DNA from: Bacteriovoracaceae bacterium
GTDB lineage: Bacteria; Bdellovibrionota; Bacteriovoracia; Bacteriovoracales; Bacteriovoracaceae
Assembly (NCBI GenBank): GCA_947441615.1
Contig: CANEUH010000003.1
Span: 1-64,000, forward strand
Direction of reading: 5' to 3'
DNA length: 64,000 nucleotides
Shown here: one piece after another, positions 51,773 through 62,490 of the stretch
Numbering within the stretch: the stretch's first letter is position 1
Layout: the number at the start of each line of letters is the position of its first letter
The notes under the pieces: generated by a model
Told to the model about the DNA's origin: nothing
Databases searched by the model: none
The model's input: the letters and a program-made list of their open reading frames with translations, nothing else
Translations under genes and position numbers: made by a program

Positions 51773-54700
51773 GTGAACAAGCTTAAAAACACTCGCAAGA
51801 AACTACGTCCATACAATCCTAACCAAGGATTTATTGGAACAGTTAAAGTGGATGTCGCCAATTACATTTTCTCATCTAAGAGAAAGAGAGCTCCCTATAT
51901 ACACTCAAAAAATCTAGTAAAAAATCTACTTACAAGAGATGTAAGTCTGCATCTAAAAGAATCTCAAAAACTTACTAAGTTTATTCGTAAACGTGATCTA
52001 ACTTTCCAAAAATCAGATGCGGCCGGTAACTACAAAATCTTCACTGTTCCATGTACGACAACGATTGTTCCCTTACAAAAGTCGGTTTTTAATACTATTG
52101 AAAAAGCTGCTCAATCATTAATTGTTTCTCTTCGTTGTGTTATTCAAGATATTTATGGCTCGAAGTCCGTAAAAGATTCTGCCTTTGTAAAATCTCTTCC
52201 AGTAGAGATCAGAAACATCTTTATTGATGCCATCATGGATTCACCAAATTATTTTCCTCAGCTTCATAACCCCAACATGAGAAAATATCCTTTCTTTGAT
52301 AACGTGGGTTTGGATTTGGTTTTAGTCGAAGATTATTTTGAGCAATCAAAAAACTTTGATTCTCTCCTGAAGCTCAAAAAATTTGATAAAATTCCCGGAC
52401 AACTCCCATTTAAAATTCTTGAACTCAATGCTGGCGCCCCCTCTGGAGCGTCGAATAATATGAATGTTCTTGAAGGCCACTACGAGCAAAATCCAGGAGT
52501 CCTAGAATCTCTAGGCCGATTAATGCCAAATGATCACTTTCAAGTTTTGGCCGAAACTTATAGATCCCTTGGGGAAGATTGGACTGGAATCAAAGACGGC
52601 ATTCAAGTGATTCTTCCACCTGGAGGAATGAATGGTGCAGCTCCAGAGATTCACAATCTAGCTGCCTACTCAGGCCTCGTGTATGCAGATCCTGTTCAAC
52701 TCTTCCAAGATGAAAAAGGTTATATTCGACTAAGAACGATCAATGGATCAAATCCAATTGTCACTGCTATTTATTCTCGAATCAATGCGGATTCAGCCTT
52801 ATTTGATGCTGAAAAGGGAATTATTCTTCGTGATCCAGATACAAACGAGCCTATTTATTTAAAAGATTCTTTAAAATTAGGAAAAGACGGAGAAGCACCA
52901 CTCGTCCTTGATGTAAACGGGAAACCTATCCCTCTCCAATCAGATTACGCTGTTCCTGGATTACTAGAGGCAATCTTAAATCGCCGCATCTATATGGGAG
53001 GCCTCAACCGAATTTTAGATAACAAAATTATTCTTGCAGCACTAACAACCTATGCTCCAAAATTTTTTGCTACAAAACTAAAGGAATTAGGTCTATCAAA
53101 TAATGGGCCAAAAATTATTCCACCTGAAACATTACCTCCAAAAAAAGAATCCGTTTCAATCATAGAAAACGATATGGAAGATTGGGTGATTAAAGCTCCA
53201 AATCTTTCTGGTGGTTCAGGTATCTATATTATGAAAACTCTTTCTGATTCCCAGAAGAAAGAAGTTATGGCGATGATAAAAAAAAGCCCTACTCAATTTG
53301 CGTATCAAAAGTTAGTCAAAATCGCTCGAATTCCAGTTGCAATGAAAGATAAAGAAGGAACTCGCTTTGCTAACCTAGCGGCCGATATACGCCTTTGGGT
53401 CTTTTATGGTGGAGGGACTAAAACTCTTCCAAAAATGACTCACAACGCTCTCGTAAGATACGCACCTGAAGAGAAAGGGCCAATGAGCTCTATTGTTAAC
53501 ACTTCTAAGGGTGGAGGATATGCTCCATTTGTAGTGATTGATGATACTAATTCGAAGACCTCAGTGACTGCCTCAGAATTCATCAAACAAAAATCCCCAG
53601 TCCCTCTACAAACTCACTTACCGATGTTTGTGGCCGCTCAACTTATACAGGCGTCTCGACTAGCGACTGAGATGAATAATCACTTAAAAAATCATACGGC
53701 CGATAGCTATATTATGCTGGGATTAGCTCTTTCTTTAAAAACTCAGTGTCGTGAAGTGTTATCTTTTTTAAACCCTCGTGCTATCGAGCCAGTGTATAAA
53801 ATAATTGATCTTCTTGAAACGAAAAGATCTTCTTTAGAAATAGCTTCATACTTTGAGAAAATCAACACGAACCAAATTACCATCGTGGAGACACTTGAAA
53901 GACTAGAGTCGAAGAATAAGTTACCAAAAAACTTTAGAGAGACATTAGATGAGTTACTTGTCCTTGATATGGACATCATAAATCAAAATTACTCAGAGGT
54001 TGAAAGAAAGCATGATCGATTAATTCTGAAGAGCTTAAAATCTCTCATACCCGAAGACCGGACTAAAGCTCAATTAGTTAAAAAGGATTTTAATCTTATC
54101 CTCAGCACACTAAAAAATTCTATTGAAGGAAACTTCCCAAGAGAAACCATCACAGGTAAATCGGCCATCAATATGGCGAAGCTAATTGAAAATTTCATGT
54201 CTGTCGTAAGAGAAAGACTTCAAAACTCAGAAAAAGCGATAGAGTTTGCAAGACTCTTCAGTGTAGAAACAATTCATCCGGAATTAAAGTTTGAAACTTT
54301 TGGCCTTAACGAAAAAAACATTACAACCAATCAGAATATATCAACAGCGACTCAAATGGAGTTTGTTTCAGGAAAAAGCCTCATTGAAACGGATATTATT
54401 TCAGACGAAATTAAAGATGCTCGAAAAAAGTGGATGGTGATTGTTTCTGAATCAAAAAAAATAGATTCTGACAAAAGGACAGCATTTTTAAATAAAAAAC
54501 GCATCCAACACTTCAAGGATTTTCCTTCATTAGCGCGAATGAATGACATCATGAATTCAAAGAACGTTAGTATCGGAGATCTTATTGAGCTAATGCCTGC
54601 TATGCCTTACGCCAAGTTTAACTTAGAGCAATTTGCTAAAAAACAGGGGCTAACCCTTAAAGAAATTTTCACACAAGAATTAACTCCAAATAAAATTTCA

Positions 54701-55525
54701 ATTCTGAGTTCAAATCAAATTAGAAATGCTCATCTTTCAGCACGAGAAGATGCTGGGGAATGTTTTGCTAAGAAGAGAAAGTCACATGGACTATTCTCAG
54801 ACTCGGACATCTTTATTTGGATCAGAAAAGAACTTGACCCTCTAACCCAGATCTATACTGCTGGTCACGAAGTGATTCACTTCCACCAGATTGAAGAAAC
54901 AACTAAACTTGAGGCAAAGGCCCTTTCTGATGGGGCCATCGCTCAGGCCTATTTTTTAAATTTCTATGGTAACTTTTTAGGTGTCTCAGCAGCTTCACTT
55001 GAAGGTTTATCTGTCGACATATCCGTTGAAAGACAACCTCTTTATGGCCTTGCTGACAGAATTGTTCCATATTTTTTTACTGGGCTCATGACTGAAATTA
55101 GAAATGGGATTAATAAAGGCCAAGAAGATTACAATAATGTTTTAAGTAAATACGGTTCACTTTTTGGTTACATGATGCCGAATTCCAACCAAGTCAAAGT
55201 TAAGGCCTTACAAGAAATTTTACCAGCTTTAGAAAATGCTAAAAACATCGCATTCGCAAAGGAATTAGGACTCGATATTCAGTGGGATGAAATAAGGTCA
55301 GCATTACCATCTGCGAATCTTCAGCAATTAAAACAAAATGCTCTAAAAATTCAAAGAGCAATTAGATCCTCTACTCCGGATTTTGAGGCGCTAACAGCGA
55401 TTGGCAATCACCAATTTTATGGTGTTAGTTTTGCAAGAAAACTCGACTTATCAAAGTCGATTTCACTTAAACCGATTTTAAGCACTATTTCTTTGGGGAA
55501 TAGTTATAACCAGACCCAACAATAA
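51773..55525 (+). CDS. Circularly permuted ATP-grasp protein fused to an HExxH domain
   Basis: 1250 residues from GTG with AGGGG upstream. Residues about 90-610 follow the circularly permuted ATP-grasp pattern: KILELNAGAPSGASNN (about 215), DWVIKAPNLSGGSGIYI (nucleotide loop, about 468), FAYQKLVKIARIPVA, ADIRLWVFYGGG, NTSKGGGYAPF. Such enzymes form amide bonds with carboxylate substrates, often on peptides. The middle (about 620-1000) is helical. Near 1030 lies IYTAGHEVIHFHQ, an H-E-x-x-H zinc-protease motif followed by EETTKLEAKALSDG. A ligase/protease fusion is unusual. No signal peptide. First of three tightly linked genes. Confidence 0.65.
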   Translation: MNKLKNTRKKLRPYNPNQGFIGTVKVDVANYIFSSKRKRAPYIHSKNLVKNLLTRDVSLHLKESQKLTKFIRKRDLTFQKSDAAGNYKIFTVPCTTTIVPLQKSVFNTIEKAAQSLIVSLRCVIQDIYGSKSVKDSAFVKSLPVEIRNIFIDAIMDSPNYFPQLHNPNMRKYPFFDNVGLDLVLVEDYFEQSKNFDSLLKLKKFDKIPGQLPFKILELNAGAPSGASNNMNVLEGHYEQNPGVLESLGRLMPNDHFQVLAETYRSLGEDWTGIKDGIQVILPPGGMNGAAPEIHNLAAYSGLVYADPVQLFQDEKGYIRLRTINGSNPIVTAIYSRINADSALFDAEKGIILRDPDTNEPIYLKDSLKLGKDGEAPLVLDVNGKPIPLQSDYAVPGLLEAILNRRIYMGGLNRILDNKIILAALTTYAPKFFATKLKELGLSNNGPKIIPPETLPPKKESVSIIENDMEDWVIKAPNLSGGSGIYIMKTLSDSQKKEVMAMIKKSPTQFAYQKLVKIARIPVAMKDKEGTRFANLAADIRLWVFYGGGTKTLPKMTHNALVRYAPEEKGPMSSIVNTSKGGGYAPFVVIDDTNSKTSVTASEFIKQKSPVPLQTHLPMFVAAQLIQASRLATEMNNHLKNHTADSYIMLGLALSLKTQCREVLSFLNPRAIEPVYKIIDLLETKRSSLEIASYFEKINTNQITIVETLERLESKNKLPKNFRETLDELLVLDMDIINQNYSEVERKHDRLILKSLKSLIPEDRTKAQLVKKDFNLILSTLKNSIEGNFPRETITGKSAINMAKLIENFMSVVRERLQNSEKAIEFARLFSVETIHPELKFETFGLNEKNITTNQNISTATQMEFVSGKSLIETDIISDEIKDARKKWMVIVSESKKIDSDKRTAFLNKKRIQHFKDFPSLARMNDIMNSKNVSIGDLIELMPAMPYAKFNLEQFAKKQGLTLKEIFTQELTPNKISILSSNQIRNAHLSAREDAGECFAKKRKSHGLFSDSDIFIWIRKELDPLTQIYTAGHEVIHFHQIEETTKLEAKALSDGAIAQAYFLNFYGNFLGVSAASLEGLSVDISVERQPLYGLADRIVPYFFTGLMTEIRNGINKGQEDYNNVLSKYGSLFGYMMPNSNQVKVKALQEILPALENAKNIAFAKELGLDIQWDEIRSALPSANLQQLKQNALKIQRAIRSSTPDFEALTAIGNHQFYGVSFARKLDLSKSISLKPILSTISLGNSYNQTQQ

Positions 55526-55537
55526 GGGTTATTGGAA

Positions 55538-57721
55538 ATGTCTATGGACTTAATGTTTTTAAGAAGTGATGTTCAAAATCTTTTTATCTACCTTCAATCA
55601 ATCTATCAGGATGGAGGAGAAAAGGTTTATTCTCTTCAATTGAAAATTTCAGAAGTAAATTTTGAAAATGGTATGAGTGGATATGAGTACCAATTTGAAG
55701 GAGGAAGTGGAAAGCTTCTAGTTGGTCTTATCTTTGGAGGAACAGGGTATTCACTTAAAAGAACCATCACCATGGATGATTCTCGTCTCGAGAGACATGA
55801 TTACTTTAACCTTAATGGCGAACTAACCTTTTCTTCAGACAGAGAGGCATTAAATTCAACCGTTGTTGATTTTCATGAAATGGATCTAACAAGCCCAATT
55901 CTAAATCATTTATACAACTACCTGTCTCTTGAGTATAAAAATGCTCAAGAAGGGCGATCGCAAACAAACTTGGTTCATTCTGTAGAAAATTTATTGCGTG
56001 ATTTATCTAAATTAAATCCAGAAATAGCCGCGTACAAGGGGATTAAAGATCCAGCGATCCAAAATTACTTTAATAGAATTACAAAAAAGGAATCTGACAG
56101 AGTTCTTACTTGGGAAGAGAGACAACTAGTCTTTTCTAACTATAAAAAAGAATTAAATGTCATCGTAGCAACAAAAATCCGGGCACACAAACTTCCACAA
56201 ATACCATTTAAATTCTCTCTTTTAAAAGAACAACTCTCAAATTTTTTCTCAAGGATCATTCTCCGCCCAAGAAGTAATATTCAAGGTCTCTTGAATCGAT
56301 ATACAGTTGGAAAGATTATTTGGTTTTTTAAAACAGTAAAAAACAATCTTGGGTATTCGGTTGCCCTCGCTGTTTATGGGCCTTTTACATATTACTTTAT
56401 CACCATGCCCATGAATCCTCACGCTATGCAAGCGGTAGGAAAAGTCAGAACAGCATACCTTGAGGCAAAGTCATCTTTTAATAATGTACTTCTTGAATCA
56501 GATTCAATGGCCCAAAAGCTCTCAACAAAAGATGCTATTGCCTCCTCGCCCATGAGTTCTGATTCTGTAAATACCAGTGTTTCAGCACCAACTAAGCTAA
56601 CACTTGATAACATCAATGCTAATGTAATCACTCCGTCCCTTATAACATCTTCAACTAAAACCCCCTCAACAAGTACCCAAAAATTACTCAATATGTCCTT
56701 AACCACTGATTCTGAGACAACAAACAACATCAGCTGGTCAGAACGAATGGGTAACTTCAAGCAGATGCAAATTTCTTATGAAGAGAATATTGAATATGCC
56801 TCACGCATGGGTCGACTTGAGCAATTAGAGACACAATATAATTTCCCGATGCAAATAGAGACAACTTGGGAAGAGTTAGAGAGATATAACAATTTAATCT
56901 TTAAACTTAGAGAAGAAAACCCTCAGTTATCTGCAAAGATGAAACAGTTTCTTTTTAATGAGATTAATCGTACTCAGCAATTAGAACTTTATCTCTGGGA
57001 CAGAATGGGACGGTTTATCCTTGATCAGATTTACGTGATGCTTGATCAGGACAAAGAACAAAAAAGAAATGACTACTACGTTGGTAGATCATTTATTTTT
57101 ATGGAAGAAATGACCAATATTCTTTCTTGGAGATATAAAAACTTTAAAAAACCAGTCGGATACGACCGGATCGAAAAGCTTTCAAATTTTTATAAATCCA
57201 ATCGTCAGGAAATGGGCACCGTACTTAAAAACCTGACAGCAAACTCAAATCTTTTTAAACAAAAAGACCCATTTGATACAAAAGAATTTAGATCCTATAT
57301 AAAAAGACAGTGGGAAATTCTTTATCTTCAAAACTCCAAGGCCGAAGAAGCATCAAATATGGGACTAAATATGTATATTTGGTCTGTGAGAAACACGGCG
57401 TGGGTTCTTCAATCTCTTTTTTCAGCAAAAAGAGAAGAAATGACTCTTCTTGTGAAAAAAGACATGACAGGACAAATGTTATCTCCTTCTGAAACTTTAT
57501 CACGGTCAAAAATTTCTATGCTTTATGAAACTCTTATTCATAATTTGACCCTTGAATATGTTGGGCTTAGAGAAGAAATTAATAACCATCTTCCTAAAGA
57601 TGTTGAATCGACTCAAAGGATGACTGTGATTGAAAATCTAAAGGAATTCCTGAGTGATCGTGAAAAATTAGACAACCTGGGGAATATCGCTGCGAAAAAT
57701 ACAGCTAAAGTTAATCTATGA
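55538..57721 (+). CDS. Large protein of unknown function with a central membrane segment
   Basis: 727 residues from ATG 55538 (GGA just upstream; TTG 55532 also possible). Residues about 1-120 form a beta-rich domain with no match I know. A hydrophobic stretch (GYSVALAVYGPFTYYFI, about 275-295) is the only likely membrane segment. A Ser/Thr-rich linker (about 330-395) and a long helical C-terminal half follow. Its TGA overlaps the ATG of the barrel gene. Position between the ATP-grasp enzyme and an outer-membrane barrel suggests one pathway, perhaps export or surface attachment. Confidence 0.6.
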   Translation: MSMDLMFLRSDVQNLFIYLQSIYQDGGEKVYSLQLKISEVNFENGMSGYEYQFEGGSGKLLVGLIFGGTGYSLKRTITMDDSRLERHDYFNLNGELTFSSDREALNSTVVDFHEMDLTSPILNHLYNYLSLEYKNAQEGRSQTNLVHSVENLLRDLSKLNPEIAAYKGIKDPAIQNYFNRITKKESDRVLTWEERQLVFSNYKKELNVIVATKIRAHKLPQIPFKFSLLKEQLSNFFSRIILRPRSNIQGLLNRYTVGKIIWFFKTVKNNLGYSVALAVYGPFTYYFITMPMNPHAMQAVGKVRTAYLEAKSSFNNVLLESDSMAQKLSTKDAIASSPMSSDSVNTSVSAPTKLTLDNINANVITPSLITSSTKTPSTSTQKLLNMSLTTDSETTNNISWSERMGNFKQMQISYEENIEYASRMGRLEQLETQYNFPMQIETTWEELERYNNLIFKLREENPQLSAKMKQFLFNEINRTQQLELYLWDRMGRFILDQIYVMLDQDKEQKRNDYYVGRSFIFMEEMTNILSWRYKNFKKPVGYDRIEKLSNFYKSNRQEMGTVLKNLTANSNLFKQKDPFDTKEFRSYIKRQWEILYLQNSKAEEASNMGLNMYIWSVRNTAWVLQSLFSAKREEMTLLVKKDMTGQMLSPSETLSRSKISMLYETLIHNLTLEYVGLREEINNHLPKDVESTQRMTVIENLKEFLSDREKLDNLGNIAAKNTAKVNL

Positions 57722-58737
57722 AAACTTCATCGCTTCAAACCATTCCCTTTTTATTTTCTATTTTGGCGGTTAGCTCATCGTTTGGACAAAACTTAAACTT
57801 TAATGAGCCTAAACTAGCTCAATCGATCAATCAAAGTAGTCTTCAAGGACAAACGACATCTCAGTCACAAAGTGTTCAGCTGAATCTGCCTAAAAAAACA
57901 ATCGGTAAAAAGCTTTTAGAAAATACCTCTCTTACTTATTATCAACAATTTCTGGGACCAACGGCCAGTGGATCTACATCAGAGACCTATAATGTCTTTC
58001 AGGAAGGAATAGACTCTCCTGGTTCTGGAAGAGCTCCTTTACAATCCTTTCACGCCTTCAATTTAAGACATCAGATAAATACAGACTGGGCAATTGGATC
58101 AACCTTTTCGGCCGTTAACGGGTACACTTCTCAAGTTGAAAATAAGAATAATAGAGGAAGTCGTTTTAACAACACTCCTGATTCTATCTATTTTAATCCT
58201 AGGGCCTATTTGAGTCTTCCGGGAGTAAAATTTAAAGCAGGCACATTATTTACGACGCTATCATATGAGCTCCCAACCTCTAACATTTCTAAAGATGACG
58301 AAATGAGATTTGGATTAGTTGCCGCCCAAACTTTTTCTTTAAATTTACCTAGTATTAAGTGGAATGCAGGTCTTACCGGTCAAATTTATAGAATTTATTA
58401 TAAAAATAACACAAAGGCCCCGCCGTTTCCTGAATCTCTAGGTGGAAGACCAACTCCATTACAAACTATGATTGTCTCCGGTGGCCCTTACGCAAACTAT
58501 AGATTCAATGACTTCTGGATGCTGGGATCTGTGGTCACTTTTGATTGGGATCAACGAGGAAGTCAAACATCAACAACGAGATTCAATAATAATCTCTCAA
58601 ATCGAGCGAGATTGAATTTAACCTATTTCCCTCAGAAAATTAAATTCCTCCAATCTATTGGTCTTTTTTCTCAAGCACTACTTGATTTTAGTCCAGAAAC
58701 GACGGCCTTTGGTGCAGATATGTCTTTAAGATTTTAA
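57718..58737 (+). CDS. Outer-membrane beta-barrel protein
   Basis: 339 residues. Signal peptide about 1-23 (ending SFG), a Gln/Ser-rich linker, then alternating strands (LTYYQQFLGP, NLRHQINTDWAIGSTFSAVNG, VKFKAGTLFTTLSYELP, LVAAQTFSLNLPSIKWNAGLTGQIYRIYY, RARLNLTYFPQKI) ending GADMSLRF, with the terminal Phe of barrel proteins. It overlaps the upstream gene by 4 bases, so it is coupled to the ATP-grasp operon. The next gene is convergent and starts one base after the stop. Confidence 0.7.
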   Translation: MKTSSLQTIPFLFSILAVSSSFGQNLNFNEPKLAQSINQSSLQGQTTSQSQSVQLNLPKKTIGKKLLENTSLTYYQQFLGPTASGSTSETYNVFQEGIDSPGSGRAPLQSFHAFNLRHQINTDWAIGSTFSAVNGYTSQVENKNNRGSRFNNTPDSIYFNPRAYLSLPGVKFKAGTLFTTLSYELPTSNISKDDEMRFGLVAAQTFSLNLPSIKWNAGLTGQIYRIYYKNNTKAPPFPESLGGRPTPLQTMIVSGGPYANYRFNDFWMLGSVVTFDWDQRGSQTSTTRFNNNLSNRARLNLTYFPQKIKFLQSIGLFSQALLDFSPETTAFGADMSLRF

Positions 58738-60636
58738 TCAAAAGTAGTTTGATTTCATTTCAGGCCCGGAATAGTTAAAGATAACTGATCCCGGCAAATC
58801 GTCCCTCAAAAGCTCTAATTGACTTTTATCTCTGCCTTTACGATCGAGATGTTTCACGTTGCTGTAAGACACGCCCAAGCATCCTTCAGTTGGTGACATG
58901 AAGGGTGAAGTATAAAGTGATGTGTTGAGTGAATAAACTGCTTTTTCAATGTCTTTAACCGAACTATTTTTAAAATCAGTTTCTTTAATCTTTTTTATCA
59001 CATCGATTGGTGGTTCTTCGGAATCAAAGTAAGACACTCCAGAGGTATAGTTTCCAAAAGGGGTATTCCACGCGTGCATGACAACAGCTCTCGCCGCTAA
59101 TTTTGTGTTCCCTTGATCTATTCCATTTAAAATCAGATTTTTTCCAAAAAGTTTTCCCTCGGATTTTCCTGTAGCAATGATGAACCCATCAGATGACTGC
59201 ATTGAACCTGGAACATTTGACATTTTTGGAGAGCTTCCAAATCCATCTGACCCTTTACCATTGTCGCCAGCTCCCATCCCATGAGCAACCCAAGTATTAT
59301 GAAGAATCTTTCCATTGGCGATATCGATGACAAACATTCGTCTTTCATTAGAAGGGCGAGTGTAGTCGACGATCGTGATGATATTTTTATTTGTGATTTT
59401 TTTTCCTTGTTTTTTTATAACTGCCTGATGACCCTTCATGGCTTTATCAAAAGCATCCTTGGATACGAATGGGCATTCAGGAGTTTCCCCATCACTTAAC
59501 TTAAAGATTCGCTGTTGCGCGAGCCCTTGAGCTAACTTTTCTTTATCATCAAAACTTTCTTTGTAATTTTTTATATAATCCTGGAGTATATGACCCTTCG
59601 CTTTTCCAAGGGGTAATCTATTTTGCTCATAATCTGATACTTTATTACTCATCTCAGAAAGGATAGAGAGTACTTCTCCTTTAACGGCTTCACTTAAATT
59701 AAACTTTTTTCCAATACTTTCTAGTAAATCTTTTTTTGGTGCCCTACTCGTTAAAGGATCAAGATTTTTTAAATCTGCATACAGCTCTTTCATCATTAAA
59801 GCGTTTGGCCTATCAGTTGGATCATTTAATACTTTTGAAGGATCACAAAAAGGAGAAGATAAAAATTCTTCCTTTATTTTGTTGTATAGGTCCTCTTCTT
59901 TTGATTTGGAAACAACTTTTTTTAACGTTTCGGCAAGTTTCTCGTGTTCATGGTTTTTATCATCACAATTATCATGGTTATCGTGTGAGATGATTACGGC
60001 TTGTGGCCTAGGTAAGTTATCAATTGAAGCATCTTCCAGGAAACTCTGGTCAATGGCACTCATCCCGCGCTTAAATTTACCCATGACTTCTTTACAAGTT
60101 CCAGTCGATTTATCCTTACATAAATTAGCAGCGAGGACAGAAAGTTCTCTAAAATCATTTAACTCATTTCTAGTTAATGATTTTAAAAAGTTATAATTTT
60201 CACTTTTTTCATTTTTAAATTTACTCTCGCACCTAGAGAAGAGACTCCCCTTCTCTTTATCTTGAGTAAGAGAAACACAAAGCCCACTTCCAAACATGAG
60301 GGGCTGGCACTGGAATTCATTAGATTTACAACTAGACTTACTATACTTAGCGTTTGTCTTTTCTGGATGCTGACATAAATTATTTTTTTTCTGCGAAGGC
60401 CAGCCAGCATAAAAACAATCATAACGTGAATCGGCCCAAGCACTCTTGATCAATTCGATGGATTCCAAAAATTTTTTTTCATTTTTTACTAGAAGATGTG
60501 ATTCCTTCTTCTCAATTTCTAAAAGGAGATTTTTTAAAGTGCTGACCCAATTTTTTTTCATTTCAAAAGCCGGATCAAAAGTTGCCGCAAAAACAATGGT
60601 ATGTGTGAATAAGATGGCCAAAGAAATCTTAAGCAT
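58738..60636 (-). CDS. Exported L,D-transpeptidase-like protein (YkuD_2 family)
   Basis: 632 residues. Signal peptide about 1-17 (VFA). Residues about 160-390 are helical with Cys-rich stretches. The C-terminal 240 match the murein L,D-transpeptidase YkuD_2 family: MFVIDIANGKILHNTWVAHGMGAG, GFIIATGKSEGKLFGKNLILNGID, ARAVVMHAWNTPFG (His) and SPTEGCLGVS (catalytic Cys, about 590). Such enzymes cross-link or modify peptidoglycan. The N-terminal 380-residue extension is unusual and unidentified. Confidence 0.8.
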   Translation of the reverse strand: MLKISLAILFTHTIVFAATFDPAFEMKKNWVSTLKNLLLEIEKKESHLLVKNEKKFLESIELIKSAWADSRYDCFYAGWPSQKKNNLCQHPEKTNAKYSKSSCKSNEFQCQPLMFGSGLCVSLTQDKEKGSLFSRCESKFKNEKSENYNFLKSLTRNELNDFRELSVLAANLCKDKSTGTCKEVMGKFKRGMSAIDQSFLEDASIDNLPRPQAVIISHDNHDNCDDKNHEHEKLAETLKKVVSKSKEEDLYNKIKEEFLSSPFCDPSKVLNDPTDRPNALMMKELYADLKNLDPLTSRAPKKDLLESIGKKFNLSEAVKGEVLSILSEMSNKVSDYEQNRLPLGKAKGHILQDYIKNYKESFDDKEKLAQGLAQQRIFKLSDGETPECPFVSKDAFDKAMKGHQAVIKKQGKKITNKNIITIVDYTRPSNERRMFVIDIANGKILHNTWVAHGMGAGDNGKGSDGFGSSPKMSNVPGSMQSSDGFIIATGKSEGKLFGKNLILNGIDQGNTKLAARAVVMHAWNTPFGNYTSGVSYFDSEEPPIDVIKKIKETDFKNSSVKDIEKAVYSLNTSLYTSPFMSPTEGCLGVSYSNVKHLDRKGRDKSQLELLRDDLPGSVIFNYSGPEMKSNYF

Positions 60637-60816
60637 TCGATTTACCTCATTGGAGCTTATCGACCTTTCAAGCTTAAACTTGACTAAAGACGTTTAAGTA
60701 ATTGAAATTACTACGCTTTATATCCTGTAAACTTTACTTAACCTCCTGAAATTTATGGTTTTCTATGATGGAATTTGATACTCCATGAACATCTTTTAGG
60801 TACTTTCGGAGGCCCT

Positions 60817-62490
60817 GTGAAATATCACTCTTATTTTTATTTGTGTCTTCTACTCTCAGTCATTTCACTCTCTTCATTCGCTCAGATGAACGAGGACGAA
60901 GATGAATGTGATCCAGAAACTCAAGACTGCTCAGAGGGCTCGGTCACAGAACCAAATAAAACCATTTATCCCTATAAACCCTTTGATACGAAACTATTCA
61001 AATCAAAACTGAACTCACTCCATGAAGGAGAGCCCTATCTCTCTAATGTGTATGAAATGGAGAAGCGAGAACTCAATCAAGCGAATACCAAGGTCCAGCC
61101 TTGGGGAGGATCTTACTGGCCCTTATATCAAGGTATGATCGGAAACACTTATCAAGATAAAGACTACAATACATTTATTTTTACAATGGTTCGTAATTTT
61201 GATTGGAAAAAGAATGTCAGAGACTATAAAAAACGCGCCAATCAGATTCATCCTAAAATATATGACCTTTCAGAAAAAGACCTAGCAAAACTCGCGCCTT
61301 CAGAAAAATATGATCTTCTTCTTGGAGACACTTCATTTGATTTAACCAATAGAATTTGGGCCTATGCTGAGAAATGGGGAAATGAAAAAAAATGGGGCTT
61401 TCTTTCTGCAATAGAAATTCCTGATGACCACAGAATTCCTGATGCCAATAAACTCATGGCACTTTGGGAAGGAATCTGTCACGGCTGGGCAATCGCTGCA
61501 GGCCACTCTCCAAGACCAGAAAAGACAGTTGAAGTGACACTCCCTAACGGCAAGAAGATGCCCTTTTATCCAAACGATATTAAGGCCCTCGTTTCACTTA
61601 TGTGGGCCAATTCAACCGTTCAATCCAATGTCATCTTTGAAGGTAATAGATGTAACAAAAAAAATCCTGACAAAGATAAATTCGGTCGTTATATAGATGT
61701 TGAACTTGATCGAGACGATTCAACTCTACTTCCAAGATGCGCGGATGTTCATCCTGGAATCTTTCATATTTCAATGGTTAATATTCTAGGAATTGAGGGA
61801 AGAAGTTTTGTGGTTGATAAAACGGCAGAAGCCGCGATTGCAAACCAACCAGTGGCCGGTTATGAGCTTAACTACTTTAATCCTAGGACTGGTAAAAATG
61901 GCCCATTAGCAAGCTCCGTCATTTCACGTGAAGACTATGGAACTAAGGATCCATTTAAAATTTCTCGAAACCCAGAATCGACTCATATCGTTGGTGTGGA
62001 AGTTAAATTAAAATATGTTGATTGGGAATTTCCTAAGAAGAAAGATTCGAACAGTGTTCAAGACGATAAGATCAGTGACTTCTCTTTTAACTATGATCTG
62101 GAACTTAATGCTCAAGGCGAAATTATCGGTGGACAGTGGCGGGTCAAGCGGAAGGGTGGTTCAGGATTTTTTGGCGGCAAGACTCATCAGCCAGATTTCT
62201 TCTGGGTCGTTCCTAGAGACTGGAAAAATTACTTTAAACCCCTGGCAACGCTTCCAAAATGGGACTTCAATAAAAACTCACTTCCTCCTAGCGAATTTGG
62301 TCCGGCAGCTAGAGGGGCCCATAGTTTTATATATGAAGAATCAAAAAGATTTTTTTCTGAGTCACCAAAATGTCCGGTGTTTCCAGTCACCGGTGGAACT
62401 CCGATCAAAGTGGATTGTGAATTTAAATACCCTAGACCACAACCATTGATAAATGTCGTCGAAACTCTTTTAAATCAATCAGTGAATTAA
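60817..62490 (+). CDS. Exported transglutaminase-like protein (TGase elicitor type)
   Basis: 557 residues from GTG 60817, chosen because GGAGG lies upstream and a signal peptide (YFYLCLLLSVISLSSFA) follows directly. ALWEGICHGWAIAAGHSPRP holds the catalytic Cys (about 220), GIFHISMVNILGIEGRSFVVD the His, and the Asp is probably in VVDKTAE. The layout matches the TGase_elicitor family, first known from oomycete cell-wall elicitors and found in many bacteria. The enzyme probably cross-links or cuts envelope proteins; substrate unknown. Confidence 0.75.
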   Translation: MKYHSYFYLCLLLSVISLSSFAQMNEDEDECDPETQDCSEGSVTEPNKTIYPYKPFDTKLFKSKLNSLHEGEPYLSNVYEMEKRELNQANTKVQPWGGSYWPLYQGMIGNTYQDKDYNTFIFTMVRNFDWKKNVRDYKKRANQIHPKIYDLSEKDLAKLAPSEKYDLLLGDTSFDLTNRIWAYAEKWGNEKKWGFLSAIEIPDDHRIPDANKLMALWEGICHGWAIAAGHSPRPEKTVEVTLPNGKKMPFYPNDIKALVSLMWANSTVQSNVIFEGNRCNKKNPDKDKFGRYIDVELDRDDSTLLPRCADVHPGIFHISMVNILGIEGRSFVVDKTAEAAIANQPVAGYELNYFNPRTGKNGPLASSVISREDYGTKDPFKISRNPESTHIVGVEVKLKYVDWEFPKKKDSNSVQDDKISDFSFNYDLELNAQGEIIGGQWRVKRKGGSGFFGGKTHQPDFFWVVPRDWKNYFKPLATLPKWDFNKNSLPPSEFGPAARGAHSFIYEESKRFFSESPKCPVFPVTGGTPIKVDCEFKYPRPQPLINVVETLLNQSVN

